A stretch of 39,495 nucleotides of DNA from contig NZ_BCRS01000035.1 of the NCBI RefSeq assembly GCF_001552715.1, forward strand, positions 1-39,495, written 5' to 3'. The translations under genes were made by a program, and so were the position numbers. Of this stretch, positions 1 through 9,340 are shown piece by piece; the first letter of the stretch is position 1; every line of letters starts with the position of its first letter. Below the pieces are notes generated by a model. That model did not search any database, had not been told where the DNA came from, and saw only the letters and a list, made by a program, of their open reading frames with translations. Source of the DNA: Mycolicibacterium vaccae NBRC 14118 = CIP 105934 (lineage in GTDB: Bacteria; Actinomycetota; Actinomycetes; Mycobacteriales; Mycobacteriaceae).

Positions 1-543
1 GCCGAGGACCTGGTGCGGCTCGTCGGCGCCGCAGTCGACGGCTACGGGCGGCTCGATGTGCTGGTCGGCAATGCCGGCGTCGCCGCGATCGGACCCGTCG
101 CCGACGGCGACGTGCCCGGCTGGGATGCGATGATCGACGTGAACCTCCGCGGCGTGCTGCACGGATTCGCCGCCGCCACACCGGTTTTCCGGCGCCAGGG
201 GCGCGGCCACTTCGTGACGACGGTGTCGACCGCGGGATTGAAGATCGTGCCGGGCCAGGGCGTGTACGCCGCGACCAAGAACGCGGTGCGCACCGTGATG
301 GAGGCGCTGCGCCAGGAGTCCACCGACGGCGTCATCCGCACCACGTCGATCTCGCCGGGCTTCGTGAACACCGAACTCGACGGCTCCATCACCGATCCCG
401 TTCTGTGCGAACGGATCCGGGCCGACATGGACGCGTTCGGGCTGGATCCCGGGGCGGTGGCGCGAGCGATCGCGTTCGCGATCGAGCAACCGCACGATGT
501 GGAGATCGGGGACCTGACAATCCGGCCCACGAGGCAGGGCTGA
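1..543 (+). CDS. SDR family oxidoreductase, 5'-truncated by window edge
   Basis: This is the C-terminal part of a classical short-chain dehydrogenase/reductase, an NAD(P)-dependent alcohol or ketone oxidoreductase. The frame is open from base 1, so the start and the N-terminal TGxxxGxG cofactor motif lie outside the window. Visible hallmarks are the NAG motif, the catalytic Ser in the TVSTAG segment and the YxxxK pair in VYAATK, followed by the SPGFVNTEL segment typical of these enzymes. The gene ends in TGA and is followed at once by a hairpin terminator shared with convergent fbpC. The substrate cannot be told from the sequence. The family call is secure. Confidence 0.88.
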   Translation, partial: AEDLVRLVGAAVDGYGRLDVLVGNAGVAAIGPVADGDVPGWDAMIDVNLRGVLHGFAAATPVFRRQGRGHFVTTVSTAGLKIVPGQGVYAATKNAVRTVMEALRQESTDGVIRTTSISPGFVNTELDGSITDPVLCERIRADMDAFGLDPGAVARAIAFAIEQPHDVEIGDLTIRPTRQG

Positions 544-553
544 CCGACACGGC

Positions 554-590
554 AGAGAGCCTGCCGCTCGGGGGAAACGGCAGGCTCTCT
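554..590. terminator. Hairpin terminator between convergent SDR gene and fbpC
   Basis: A perfect 13-bp inverted repeat (agagagcctgccg, then its complement) is separated by an 11-nt loop. It begins 11 nt after the SDR stop codon and ends 17 nt from the fbpC stop. It has no long T tract, which is usual for mycobacterial terminators, and by symmetry it can serve both strands. Confidence 0.8.
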
Positions 591-607
591 GGGTGTGGGG
601 TGGGTGG

Positions 608-1708
<1,101 letters not shown>

Positions 1709-1787
1709 TTACCGCCTAGACACGGCGGTTCGACATCGCGGTTGGCTAACGATAAGGACTCACCCCGGACTCGCCGGCGCCGATGTG

Positions 1788-3206
1788 TCAGTCCTGCGAG
1801 TCCGCCATCAACCGAAGTTCGTGCGCGCGCCGGTCGGCGATCACGGCCCCGATCACCTGCAGCAGGATCGGCTTTCGGTGCACCAGGCGCTCGATCTCGT
1901 CACGGGCCATCTCCAGCACGGTGACTTCCTCCAGCGCGTGCGCGGTCGCCAGTACCGGTTCCCGCGTCAGCGTGGTCTGCCCCAGGAAGTCGCCACGCTC
2001 GAGCACCCGCGCCGGGATCACGTCGCCGTCCTGATCGATCACGGACAGACTCACCCTGCCGTCGACGATGAACCTCATCCCGGTCGGTACCTGACCCGGC
2101 TGCTGGAGGCGTTCCCCGTTGCCGTAACGGACCAGACGCACCACGTCGGCGATCTCCTGCTGTTCGTCGTCTGCCAAGCGCAGTGTGGACGCCACAGCCC
2201 GCATGGCCGAGGCGATCCGTTCCGGCGTGTCGAAGTCGTCGGCGACGCCGTTGAGGCGAAGTTCCTGCCGGCGCGCGGCGTACCAGACCCAGCGCAGGAA
2301 CGTGCTCCTGACCGAGTCGTCCACCGCGGGTGTGTGCAACGGGATCGACGTCTCGTATTCGGCCGCACCGAGATAGAGCGTGGCGATCTGTCCGTCGGTG
2401 CGCAGTTCGGGCAGCGACGCCGCGACCGACGACAGCATCTCGCAGACATCATCGGGGGTGTCCGCGGCGTCGAAGGTGGTGACGACGGTCAGCCGGTGCT
2501 CTCCCACGGGCCGGCTGTAATTGGTGAACGACGCGCCGGCGAGTTCGGCGTTGGGCATTACCAGCAGGTTGCCGCCGGTGTCGATATGTGTTGCACGCCA
2601 GTTGACTTCCACCACGCGGCCGTGGGCGGACGGCCGGCCCGCCGCGGTGGGGACGGTGATCCAGTCGCCGAGCCGGAACGGTTGCTCGAACAGCAGCAGC
2701 AGACCCGAGATGATCTGACCGACCGAATTCTGCAGAGCCAGGCCAAGAACGATGGAAGTGACGCCCAGTGCGGTGAACAGGCCCCCCACGTTCGCGCCCC
2801 AGACATAGGCCATGATCACGGTGATACCGACCGCGATCAGCGCGAAGCGCGCGACGTCGAGGAAGATCGACGGAATCCGCCTGCGCCAGCTGTCTTCTGG
2901 TGCGCCCTGGATGAGGGTGGCGTTGAGCCCGGACAGCACCAACGTCAACAACACGACGCCGAACAGGGTGGCGACCAACCGTACCGACGTGGCGTCGTCG
3001 GAGATCTCCATCGCCTGTACCAGCAGGAGCAGCAACGCGCCCAGCGGCAGGATGTAGGTACGCAGGAGTTGCACCGGGCGGGCCAGCGCGCTGCCGCGCC
3101 GACGCAACGCGTTGTGCACCTCGGTCAGCACGACCAGCAGCACCGGGAACCCGACCGCGACCGCGACGGCCCAGGCCAACCAGGTCGAGTTCAGCACGCT
3201 GCTCAT
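1788..3206 (-). CDS. MscS-type mechanosensitive channel with C-terminal cyclic-nucleotide-binding-like domain
   Basis: This 472-aa membrane protein resembles Rv2434c. Transmembrane segments lie near residues 8-28, 50-66, 76-98 and 115-136. The pore helix and MscS beta domain follow (LGLALQN at about 154-160, FRLGDWITV at 177-185). A CRP/CNMP-binding-like beta roll occupies about 360-455 (RGDFLGQTTL at 404-413). The start is set by the ATGA overlap with the cyclase stop, so translation is probably coupled. In the phosphate-binding cassette, the conserved Glu is Gln410 and no Arg sits at the phosphate position, with R415 nearby as a possible substitute. The channel fold is secure. Gating by cAMP or cGMP is inference and is weakened by these changes. 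Confidence 0.88.
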   Translation of the reverse strand: MSSVLNSTWLAWAVAVAVGFPVLLVVLTEVHNALRRRGSALARPVQLLRTYILPLGALLLLLVQAMEISDDATSVRLVATLFGVVLLTLVLSGLNATLIQGAPEDSWRRRIPSIFLDVARFALIAVGITVIMAYVWGANVGGLFTALGVTSIVLGLALQNSVGQIISGLLLLFEQPFRLGDWITVPTAAGRPSAHGRVVEVNWRATHIDTGGNLLVMPNAELAGASFTNYSRPVGEHRLTVVTTFDAADTPDDVCEMLSSVAASLPELRTDGQIATLYLGAAEYETSIPLHTPAVDDSVRSTFLRWVWYAARRQELRLNGVADDFDTPERIASAMRAVASTLRLADDEQQEIADVVRLVRYGNGERLQQPGQVPTGMRFIVDGRVSLSVIDQDGDVIPARVLERGDFLGQTTLTREPVLATAHALEEVTVLEMARDEIERLVHRKPILLQVIGAVIADRRAHELRLMADSQD

Positions 3207-5371
3207 CGCCGGTGGCCCTGCAACCGCCAGACCGTCTCGACGCCGCGCTCGCCGACGACCTCCCCGGCGGCGACGAAGTCGAGAGTTTCCTGCATGACCT
3301 CGTGCACCCGCGAGGTGACGTAGATGCCGGGCTGGGGGGAGCCGCGCTGCACCTGGTAGGCGACATCGACCGCCGAACCCCACATGTCGTACGCCAACGT
3401 GGACCGCCCCACCAGCCCGCTGGCCGCCGACCCGGTGTCGATGCCCGCGCGGAGCCGCAGGTCGTGCCCGGACTCGGCGGCGTGCCGGTCGATGATGCGG
3501 TCCATCTCGATCGCGAAATCGACCGTGCGCCGGACGTTGTCCAGCCGCGGCACGCCTAACCCGCAGCTGGCCAGGTACCCGTCGTGCAGCGTCCGCACGT
3601 GGTCGACCCCGAGACTCTCGGCGGCGGCGTCGAACTGGCGGGTCAGGTCGTTGACCACCACCATCAGTTCCTCGGAGGTCAACATGCGCGACAACTCGTC
3701 GAGGCCCATCATGTCGGCGAAGATCACCGTGACGTTCTTGTGGTCCTGGGCGATCGTCTCCTCCCCGTCGAGGTAGCGCTGCATCACCGGTTCGGGCATC
3801 AGGGACAGCATCAGCCGTTGGTTCTCGGCGCGCTCCTCGCCGAGCAGCTCGTCCTTGATCGACAGATTGCGACTCATGTCGTTGAAAGCTGTTGTCAGAT
3901 CGCCGAATTCGTCACGAGACAACACCGGCAGAGCGAGGCGGTAGTCACCGCCGCTGATCTGCTGGGCGCCGGCCTGCAACCGCCGGATCGGACGGACGAA
4001 CAACCGCGCCAGCAGCATGGCCGCCAGCGACACGCCGAAGATGATGATCACCGTCGACAGCACCAGGGTCCTGGTGAACTGCGCCACCGGGGCGAACGCC
4101 TCGTCGGTGTCGATCTTGGCCACGATCACCCAGTGCAGTCCCGGCAGGTCCACCGGTGAGTACGCCTGTAACGCCTCGTGGCCGAGATAGTCGTCCTCGA
4201 TCGTCGTCCCGGTGTTGCCGCGTTGGGCCTCCACGACGGAGCGGGTGGTCACCGGCTGCACCAGCGTGGTGCCGCGGCGGTCGACCGATTCGTCGGCGAC
4301 CTCCGGCGGGGTTCCCCCCTCGACGACGTCGGCCAGGAACTTCTCCCGGTTCTCGCGGAACAGCCGGGAGTCCGAGCGCATCAGATTGTCCGGTCCGACC
4401 AGGATGGTCTCACCGGTGTCTCCCATCCCGGTGTCACGCCACTGTCCCCGCGCCGTCATCAATTCGTTGATCCGCGCGATCGGGAACTGGACCGCCATCA
4501 CACCGTCGACTCGGTCCTTCAACCCGACCGGGGACAGGAACCAGGCGGTCGGTTCCTCGGCAGGCAGGTACCACCCGAAGTCGGTGACACCGACATAGTC
4601 GATCGAGTTCGACGCGACCGCCTTCTCGTAGGCTTCCGACAGTTCCCGGTTGCGATAGGGGCCGTTGACGATGTTTGTCCCGAGATCCGGCCCCTTGTAG
4701 GCGGAGTACACCACGTTGCCCTCGAGGTCGAGCAGCATCAGATCCTCGAAGTTGAAGCGGTGCACGATCTCGCGGAAGAACTCGTTGAATCTGGCATTGG
4801 CGGCCGACCAGGCGCTGCCGTCGCGCGCGTCGTCGAACGCGATCGCCTTCTCCCAGTTCTGAAACGGCGCGGTATAGAGCGCCTGCAGATAGCGCTGGGG
4901 GTTGGATTTCGGGATGAGCGCGCGGACGTCGACGCGGTTTCCGCTGTCGTCGAGGGTGGTGTTGGCGAACGTCCGGTCGTAGTAACGGCGCAATGACGCC
5001 GCCTGCCCGGTATTGATCGTCGCATCGCCGAGCTGACGGAAACCGTCGCTGAACGCGCCGATCGCCTCCGTGGCAGTGCTGCCGCGCGAGTAGATCACCA
5101 TCGAGTTCTTCAGGTCCGCGAACTGATTCTCCAACTCGCGCGACTGCGACTCGCGGATCTCGGTGAGGCGGTCGAACACCGATGCGCGCAGCGAGGACCG
5201 TCCGGACTGATAGCCGATGAAACCGACCACCGCAGCCGAGAGAATGCTGGTCAGAAGCAGCATCAGCAGCAACTTGGACTGGATGCTCATCCGCGACAGG
5301 AGGTGGTAGCGCCCGCGTCTTTTTCGCGTCGGGTGTTCAGACGTTCGCGCATTCCAGGGCAGAATTGTCAT
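3203..5371 (-). CDS. Receptor-type class III nucleotide cyclase with HAMP domain and altered catalytic site
   Basis: This 722-aa protein resembles Rv2435c. The layout is a basic N-terminus, TM1 at about 32-54, a large extracytoplasmic sensor at about 55-430 with a Cache-like look, TM2 at about 435-457, HAMP at about 457-510 and a class III cyclase homology domain at about 545-690. Both metal aspartates are present (D553 in FADMMG, D597 in HDGY), as is the adenine-reading Asp (D662 in YDMWG). The usual Lys is R593, and the transition-state Asn and Arg are D669 and Q673. Activity is therefore doubtful. Its stop overlaps the MscS start by 4 nt. ATG 5371 is used; ATG 5290 is possible, and neither has a strong SD. 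Confidence 0.87.
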   Translation of the reverse strand: MTILPWNARTSEHPTRKRRGRYHLLSRMSIQSKLLLMLLLTSILSAAVVGFIGYQSGRSSLRASVFDRLTEIRESQSRELENQFADLKNSMVIYSRGSTATEAIGAFSDGFRQLGDATINTGQAASLRRYYDRTFANTTLDDSGNRVDVRALIPKSNPQRYLQALYTAPFQNWEKAIAFDDARDGSAWSAANARFNEFFREIVHRFNFEDLMLLDLEGNVVYSAYKGPDLGTNIVNGPYRNRELSEAYEKAVASNSIDYVGVTDFGWYLPAEEPTAWFLSPVGLKDRVDGVMAVQFPIARINELMTARGQWRDTGMGDTGETILVGPDNLMRSDSRLFRENREKFLADVVEGGTPPEVADESVDRRGTTLVQPVTTRSVVEAQRGNTGTTIEDDYLGHEALQAYSPVDLPGLHWVIVAKIDTDEAFAPVAQFTRTLVLSTVIIIFGVSLAAMLLARLFVRPIRRLQAGAQQISGGDYRLALPVLSRDEFGDLTTAFNDMSRNLSIKDELLGEERAENQRLMLSLMPEPVMQRYLDGEETIAQDHKNVTVIFADMMGLDELSRMLTSEELMVVVNDLTRQFDAAAESLGVDHVRTLHDGYLASCGLGVPRLDNVRRTVDFAIEMDRIIDRHAAESGHDLRLRAGIDTGSAASGLVGRSTLAYDMWGSAVDVAYQVQRGSPQPGIYVTSRVHEVMQETLDFVAAGEVVGERGVETVWRLQGHRR

Positions 5372-5397
5372 CTAGGTCACACAGTAGCCCGCAGCCC

Positions 5398-5404
5398 GAG
5401 GAGG
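5398..5404 (+). promoter_or_regulatory. Shine-Dalgarno site GAGGAGG setting the DUF1810 start
   Basis: GAGGAGG lies 11 nt before GTG 5416. This favours that codon over the in-frame codon at 5365, which would overlap the divergent cyclase gene and has no such site. Confidence 0.65.
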
Positions 5405-5415
5405 CAAACGCCGTC

Positions 5416-5859
5416 GTGACAGCTTCCGGCGAGGACGATCCTTACGATCTGGACAGATTCGTCCGGGCGCAGGAAACCGCCTATCCAGCAGCCCTGGCCG
5501 AACTCCGGGCCGGGGCCAAGCGGGGTCACTGGATCTGGTTCGTCTTCCCTCAGTTGCGCGGCCTGGGACGCAGCCCGACCGCGCAGCGCTACGGCATCGC
5601 CTCAGCGGCCGAAACGAAGGCGTACCTGGCGCATCCGGTGCTCGGCCCGCGGTTGCGCGAGTGCGCGCGCGCCCTGGCCGCGCACCGGGGCCGCCCGATC
5701 ACCGAGATCGTCGGCCATCCCGACGACCTGAAGGTGCGCTCGTCGATGACGCTGTTCGTCCACGCCGGCGACGACACCGCCGAGTTCGGCGACGTGCTGG
5801 CCGCGTTCTACGACGGTGCGCAGGACCCCGCCACGCTGGAACTGCTCGGCGAGGGCTAA
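5416..5859 (+). CDS. DUF1810 family protein
   Basis: A 147-aa soluble protein with the DUF1810 signature: a WIWFVFPQ segment near residue 40, RGLGRSPTAQRYGI, the YLAHPVLGPRLREC run and the C-terminal DLKVRSSMTLF motif. The biochemical function of this family is not known to me. The GTG start is chosen because GAGGAGG stands 11 nt upstream and it removes an overlap with the divergent cyclase gene. The TAA stop overlaps the convergent amylase stop by 4 nt (CTAA). Confidence 0.85.
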   Translation: MTASGEDDPYDLDRFVRAQETAYPAALAELRAGAKRGHWIWFVFPQLRGLGRSPTAQRYGIASAAETKAYLAHPVLGPRLRECARALAAHRGRPITEIVGHPDDLKVRSSMTLFVHAGDDTAEFGDVLAAFYDGAQDPATLELLGEG

Positions 5860-7181
5860 CGCGGCGCCAGGATCAGCCAGCCGTTGGGCGGCACCGCGGT
5901 CTCGGTCACCGTCTCGGCCGGCGGCGCACCGGACCCGGCCACCACCTCGGCACGCCCGATCCCGAACTTCGGCAGCGAGACCTGCAGCGGCGTGTCGTCG
6001 ATGTTCAGCGCCACCACGAGCGTGTGGTCACCGTGACGGGCCGCGTAGACGTATCCGGTGTTGCTGACCTGCAGCGCGGTGGTCCTGGCGGTGTGCAGCC
6101 AGGGATGCCTGCGCCGCAGGCCGATCAGGTGCTGATGGGTGCGGAACAGCTGACGGCCGTGCTCGCCCACCCCGTCGAACGGGCCGCCGAACTCGGGGCG
6201 CACGGCGTCGTCGCCGCCGAATCTCTCTTCCTTCAACCCCCGGTAGCCGACCTCGTCACCGGCGTAGACGCTGGGGGTGCCGCCGGTGGTCAGAAGCAGT
6301 ACCAGCGCGTGCTCGACGTGCGCGGGATCGGTCAGCCGGCTCGCGATCCGGGTGACGTCGTGATTGCCGATGAACGTCAGCGGCACGAAGGTGTCGAGGA
6401 ATTCGTCGTGCCGGGTCAGAGCCCAGTCCAGCTCGTGGAAGTTCGCGTCGTTGAGGCTGCTCCAGATCGCCTTCCACAGCTCGTACTGGGTGACCGAGTC
6501 GAACCGCGCGTCGTGCACCCTGCCCTGGTAGTCGCCGTGGATGACCTCCCCGACGAACCACGCCTGCGGATGCCGCTCCCGCACCCGCGGCAGGACCTGG
6601 GCCCAGAACCGGTCGGGGACGGCGTAGGCGGCATCGAGCCGCCATCCGTGGGCCCCCCGGTCCAGCCAGTGCGTCATCACCTCCACGGTGTAGTCGACGA
6701 CCTCGGGGTTGGCGTGGTTGAGAGTGATCAGCCCGTCGTGGCCTTCGAAGGTGGCGAAACCGCCGCCCCGGGGGAGGAACCACTGATGGTCACCGCCGGC
6801 CAGCGCCTCGCGGTACCGCGGGAAATCGGCTCCGACGTGGTTGAACACCCCGTCGAGCAGAATCCGCACTCCCCGCCTGCCCGCCTCGGCGACCAGGTGA
6901 TCGAAATCCTCGTCGGATCCGAGCCTGGGGTCGATGCAGTAGTGGTCGACGGTGTCGTAGCCGTGGGTGCTCGACGCGAAGACCGGCCCGAGCGCGAGCC
7001 CGGACGCGCCGAGCTCGATCACGTAGTCGAGCCAGTCCGCGACCCGGCGCAGCCGGTGCTCGTCGGGCCCGGGCGCGGGGTCGGCCGGGTAGGCGCCGAC
7101 GAATCCGAGCGGATAGATCTGCCACCAGATGACGTGCTCGACCCAGCCCGGTCCGGAGACCGCGGGTTGCCGGTTGGTCAC
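5856..7181 (-). CDS. GH13 alpha-amylase family glycoside hydrolase
   Basis: A compact 441-aa cytoplasmic GH13 hydrolase or transglycosylase acting on alpha-glucans. All four conserved regions are visible: DGVFNH (110-115), GWRLDAA with predicted nucleophile D183, GEVIHGD with acid/base E212, and FIGNHD with D275. No signal peptide is seen. The GTG start at 7181 forms a GTGA overlap with the deaminase stop, and the homologous sequence begins about there. It is the last gene of the tetR operon. The C-terminal part (about 365-441) looks like the usual beta domain. The exact specificity (amylase, maltodextrin glucosidase or a related enzyme) cannot be read. Confidence 0.88.
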   Translation of the reverse strand: MTNRQPAVSGPGWVEHVIWWQIYPLGFVGAYPADPAPGPDEHRLRRVADWLDYVIELGASGLALGPVFASSTHGYDTVDHYCIDPRLGSDEDFDHLVAEAGRRGVRILLDGVFNHVGADFPRYREALAGGDHQWFLPRGGGFATFEGHDGLITLNHANPEVVDYTVEVMTHWLDRGAHGWRLDAAYAVPDRFWAQVLPRVRERHPQAWFVGEVIHGDYQGRVHDARFDSVTQYELWKAIWSSLNDANFHELDWALTRHDEFLDTFVPLTFIGNHDVTRIASRLTDPAHVEHALVLLLTTGGTPSVYAGDEVGYRGLKEERFGGDDAVRPEFGGPFDGVGEHGRQLFRTHQHLIGLRRRHPWLHTARTTALQVSNTGYVYAARHGDHTLVVALNIDDTPLQVSLPKFGIGRAEVVAGSGAPPAETVTETAVPPNGWLILAPR

Positions 7182-7657
7182 GGTCGAAAAGCTCTCGCGT
7201 ACAACGCTTTCATCTCCTCGCTCAACGCCTCCGCCGGTCCGTCCACCTGCAGGCCGGGCGCCACCGCCGTGATCGGTAGGCCCACGACCGGGGGTGCCGG
7301 CGCGGCCCATTCGCTCAGCCATTGCGTCAACTGGGCCGCGGATGCGGCGTAGACGACGCGTCCCAGACCTACCCAGGCGTGCGCCGCGGCACACATCGGG
7401 CAGTGTTCGCCGGAGGTGTAGACGGTGCAGCGGGCCCGCTCCGCGGGGGTAAGGTGCCCGGCGGCCCACCGGGCGATCGCGAACTCGGGATGCCGGGTGG
7501 CGTCGCCGTCCCTGACCCGGTTGTGGTCTGCGAAGCGGACGGTGCCGTGCTCGTCGACCAGCAGGGAGCCGAACGGCTCGTCCCCGCCGTCGAGTGCCTG
7601 ACGAGCGAGGTCGACGCAGCGGCGCAGGTACTCGAGGTCGTCGTCGGTGACCGGCAC
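7178..7657 (-). CDS. Zinc-dependent nucleoside deaminase family protein (CMP/dCMP deaminase fold)
   Basis: A 159-aa enzyme of the cytidine/guanine/tRNA-adenosine deaminase superfamily. The zinc site is visible as H56-P-E58 (HPEFA, where most relatives have HAE) and C86-P-M-C89 (SGEHCPMC). E58 is the predicted proton shuttle. It lacks the longer features of TadA and more resembles guanine-deaminase or general nucleoside-deaminase members, but the substrate is unknown. The GTG start at 7657 follows a TAGACT -10 element by 6 nt, so it may have its own leaderless transcript. The stop overlaps the amylase start (GTGA). Confidence 0.85.
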   Translation of the reverse strand: MPVTDDDLEYLRRCVDLARQALDGGDEPFGSLLVDEHGTVRFADHNRVRDGDATRHPEFAIARWAAGHLTPAERARCTVYTSGEHCPMCAAAHAWVGLGRVVYAASAAQLTQWLSEWAAPAPPVVGLPITAVAPGLQVDGPAEALSEEMKALYARAFRP

Positions 7658-7663
7658 AGCCGG

Positions 7664-7669
7664 AGTCTA
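7664..7669 (-). promoter_or_regulatory. -10 element TAGACT for leaderless deaminase transcript
   Basis: TAGACT (reading 7669 to 7664) ends 6 nt before GTG 7657. The TAG of this element is also the stop codon of the upstream TPR gene. The promoter is predicted from sequence only. Confidence 0.5.
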
Positions 7670-9340
7670 CGACCGCGACTGCGACCGGCAGGCGCAGGAC
7701 GCCTCGATCGGCACGTCCGCCCGCGCGGCGGCCAGCTCGAGCTGCCTGCCGATGATCGCGGCCTCGGCGTCCCGGCCGAGCCGGGTCAGGCATTCGTGGT
7801 ATCCGTGCAGGCTCCACACGTTGCCCGGATGCTGACACGGCCGCGCGAGCGTCGGGTCCAGACCGAGATCGGCGGCATACACCGCGGCGGCCTCCTCGAC
7901 CCGGCCCTGCTCGAGCAGCAGCGCGCCGAGCGCGTGCCGGGTGGGCTGCATCCAGCCCCACGGTTCGTCGTAGGGCAGGCTGTCGTCGAGCTCGACGGCG
8001 CGCCGCAGGTTGGCGAACGCGTCGTCGAATCGCCCTGCCCGATAGTCGATCTCGCCGTCGAGCATGGCCGCGGCGACCGCCAGGATGTCGCGGCTGGTGT
8101 TGTTGAACAGATAGCGGCTCTCCGGGATGCGGGCATAGGCCGCGGCGAACAGTTCGCGCTCCGTGGCGGCCTGATCGAGGTGGCCGCACGCGGCGTGGGC
8201 GACCCCACGCGCGTAGTGGATCGTGGCGGTGGTGGTGCAGTACAGCTGCTGGTCCTCGGGCAGCGGCGTGGCGATCAGCTCGGCCCAGCGGCCGAACCGG
8301 ATCAGCACGTGCACACGCATCGGCACGAACGCTTCCAGCCAGTCGGCCATCGGCGGCGATTCGATGGCCAGCAGATCCGGTGTCAGCTGGGCGGCCAGTT
8401 CATCGGCGGCCTGCAGCGCGGTCCTCGAATTGCCTTCGAACATCGCCGAATACACCACGAAGTGCAGGTTGTGGGCCCGGTACAGCGAGTAGAAGTTCAG
8501 CGGGCCCTGATGCTCGACGAACCGTCGATCCACCTGCACCGCAGCCAGATTCGCCGCCACCGAGTCGTGGTAGTTGCCGCACAGCACGTCGATGTGGCTG
8601 GGCATGTGCTGCAGGTGCCCGGCATCGGGCACCAACCCGCGCAGCAGATCCGCGGCGGGCAGGGCCGCCTGCGGGGTCGTCGACATCTCCATCGCGTGCA
8701 GGTAGAGATGCAGGATTCCGGGGTGGGCGCGGCCCGTCTCCGTCGCCAGCGCGTCGTCGAGGATCCGCTTGGCTTCCACCACCCGGGATCCGGGCGCCGG
8801 TTCACCGGTCCGGATGTCCCACAGCGCCCACGCCGTGACGTTGACGAGTGCATCGGCAGTCAGTGCCGCCACGTCGATGTCGTCCGGATACGCCTGTGCC
8901 AGGGCCGACATCGCGTCGGCGTAGGCGGTGTGGCCGGCCTGCAGCGCGTCGGCGTCGGCCGGGTCTTCGGTGGGGAAGCGTGCGGTCAGTGCGGCGATCA
9001 GCGCCTGCTCGACGGCGCCGGCGCGACCGTGGGCGGCCAGTTGGAGTTCCATCCGGGCCCGCGCCAGGGAGGCCGCGAGGTCCACCGGGTCGAACGCCTC
9101 CCAGCCCTTGTTGTAGTTGGGCCCGACGGCATAGGCGACGCCCCAGCGGGCGAGCGCGAAATCAGGGTCGAGTTCGAGCGCACGCTCGAAGCAGTGGATG
9201 GCTTCCTCGTGGTTGAACGCGTAGGACCAGACCATGCCGCGGTCGAACCAGATCTGTGCGGCCTCCGACGGCGTGTCAGTCGGCCGATGGAACGAGCCGA
9301 GATCGTAATACGGCTCCGCGAGGCCCGGCGAGGCGGTCAT
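7667..9340 (-). CDS. TPR-repeat protein
   Basis: An alpha-solenoid protein of about 557 aa. Clear TPR-like units include the segment near residue 35-65 (AIHCFERALELDPDFALARWG) and units in the C-terminal third (FANLRRAVELDDSLPY, GRVEEAAAVYAADLGLDP). The middle contains HLYLHAMEMS and HLQHMPSHID, conserved-looking His-rich stretches that may be functional. No signal peptide is seen. ATG 9340 or GTG 9349 could be the start, and neither has a convincing SD. Either one overlaps the end of the upstream membrane gene by 65-74 nt. It is the third gene of the tetR operon. A scaffold role is likely; the partner is unknown. Confidence 0.8.
   Translation of the reverse strand: MTASPGLAEPYYDLGSFHRPTDTPSEAAQIWFDRGMVWSYAFNHEEAIHCFERALELDPDFALARWGVAYAVGPNYNKGWEAFDPVDLAASLARARMELQLAAHGRAGAVEQALIAALTARFPTEDPADADALQAGHTAYADAMSALAQAYPDDIDVAALTADALVNVTAWALWDIRTGEPAPGSRVVEAKRILDDALATETGRAHPGILHLYLHAMEMSTTPQAALPAADLLRGLVPDAGHLQHMPSHIDVLCGNYHDSVAANLAAVQVDRRFVEHQGPLNFYSLYRAHNLHFVVYSAMFEGNSRTALQAADELAAQLTPDLLAIESPPMADWLEAFVPMRVHVLIRFGRWAELIATPLPEDQQLYCTTTATIHYARGVAHAACGHLDQAATERELFAAAYARIPESRYLFNNTSRDILAVAAAMLDGEIDYRAGRFDDAFANLRRAVELDDSLPYDEPWGWMQPTRHALGALLLEQGRVEEAAAVYAADLGLDPTLARPCQHPGNVWSLHGYHECLTRLGRDAEAAIIGRQLELAAARADVPIEASCACRSQSRS

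Noticed and set aside
5661..7352. 563-codon plus-strand frame across DUF1810 and the antisense of the amylase
   Set aside because: No recognisable motif. The amylase on the other strand has all four catalytic regions.
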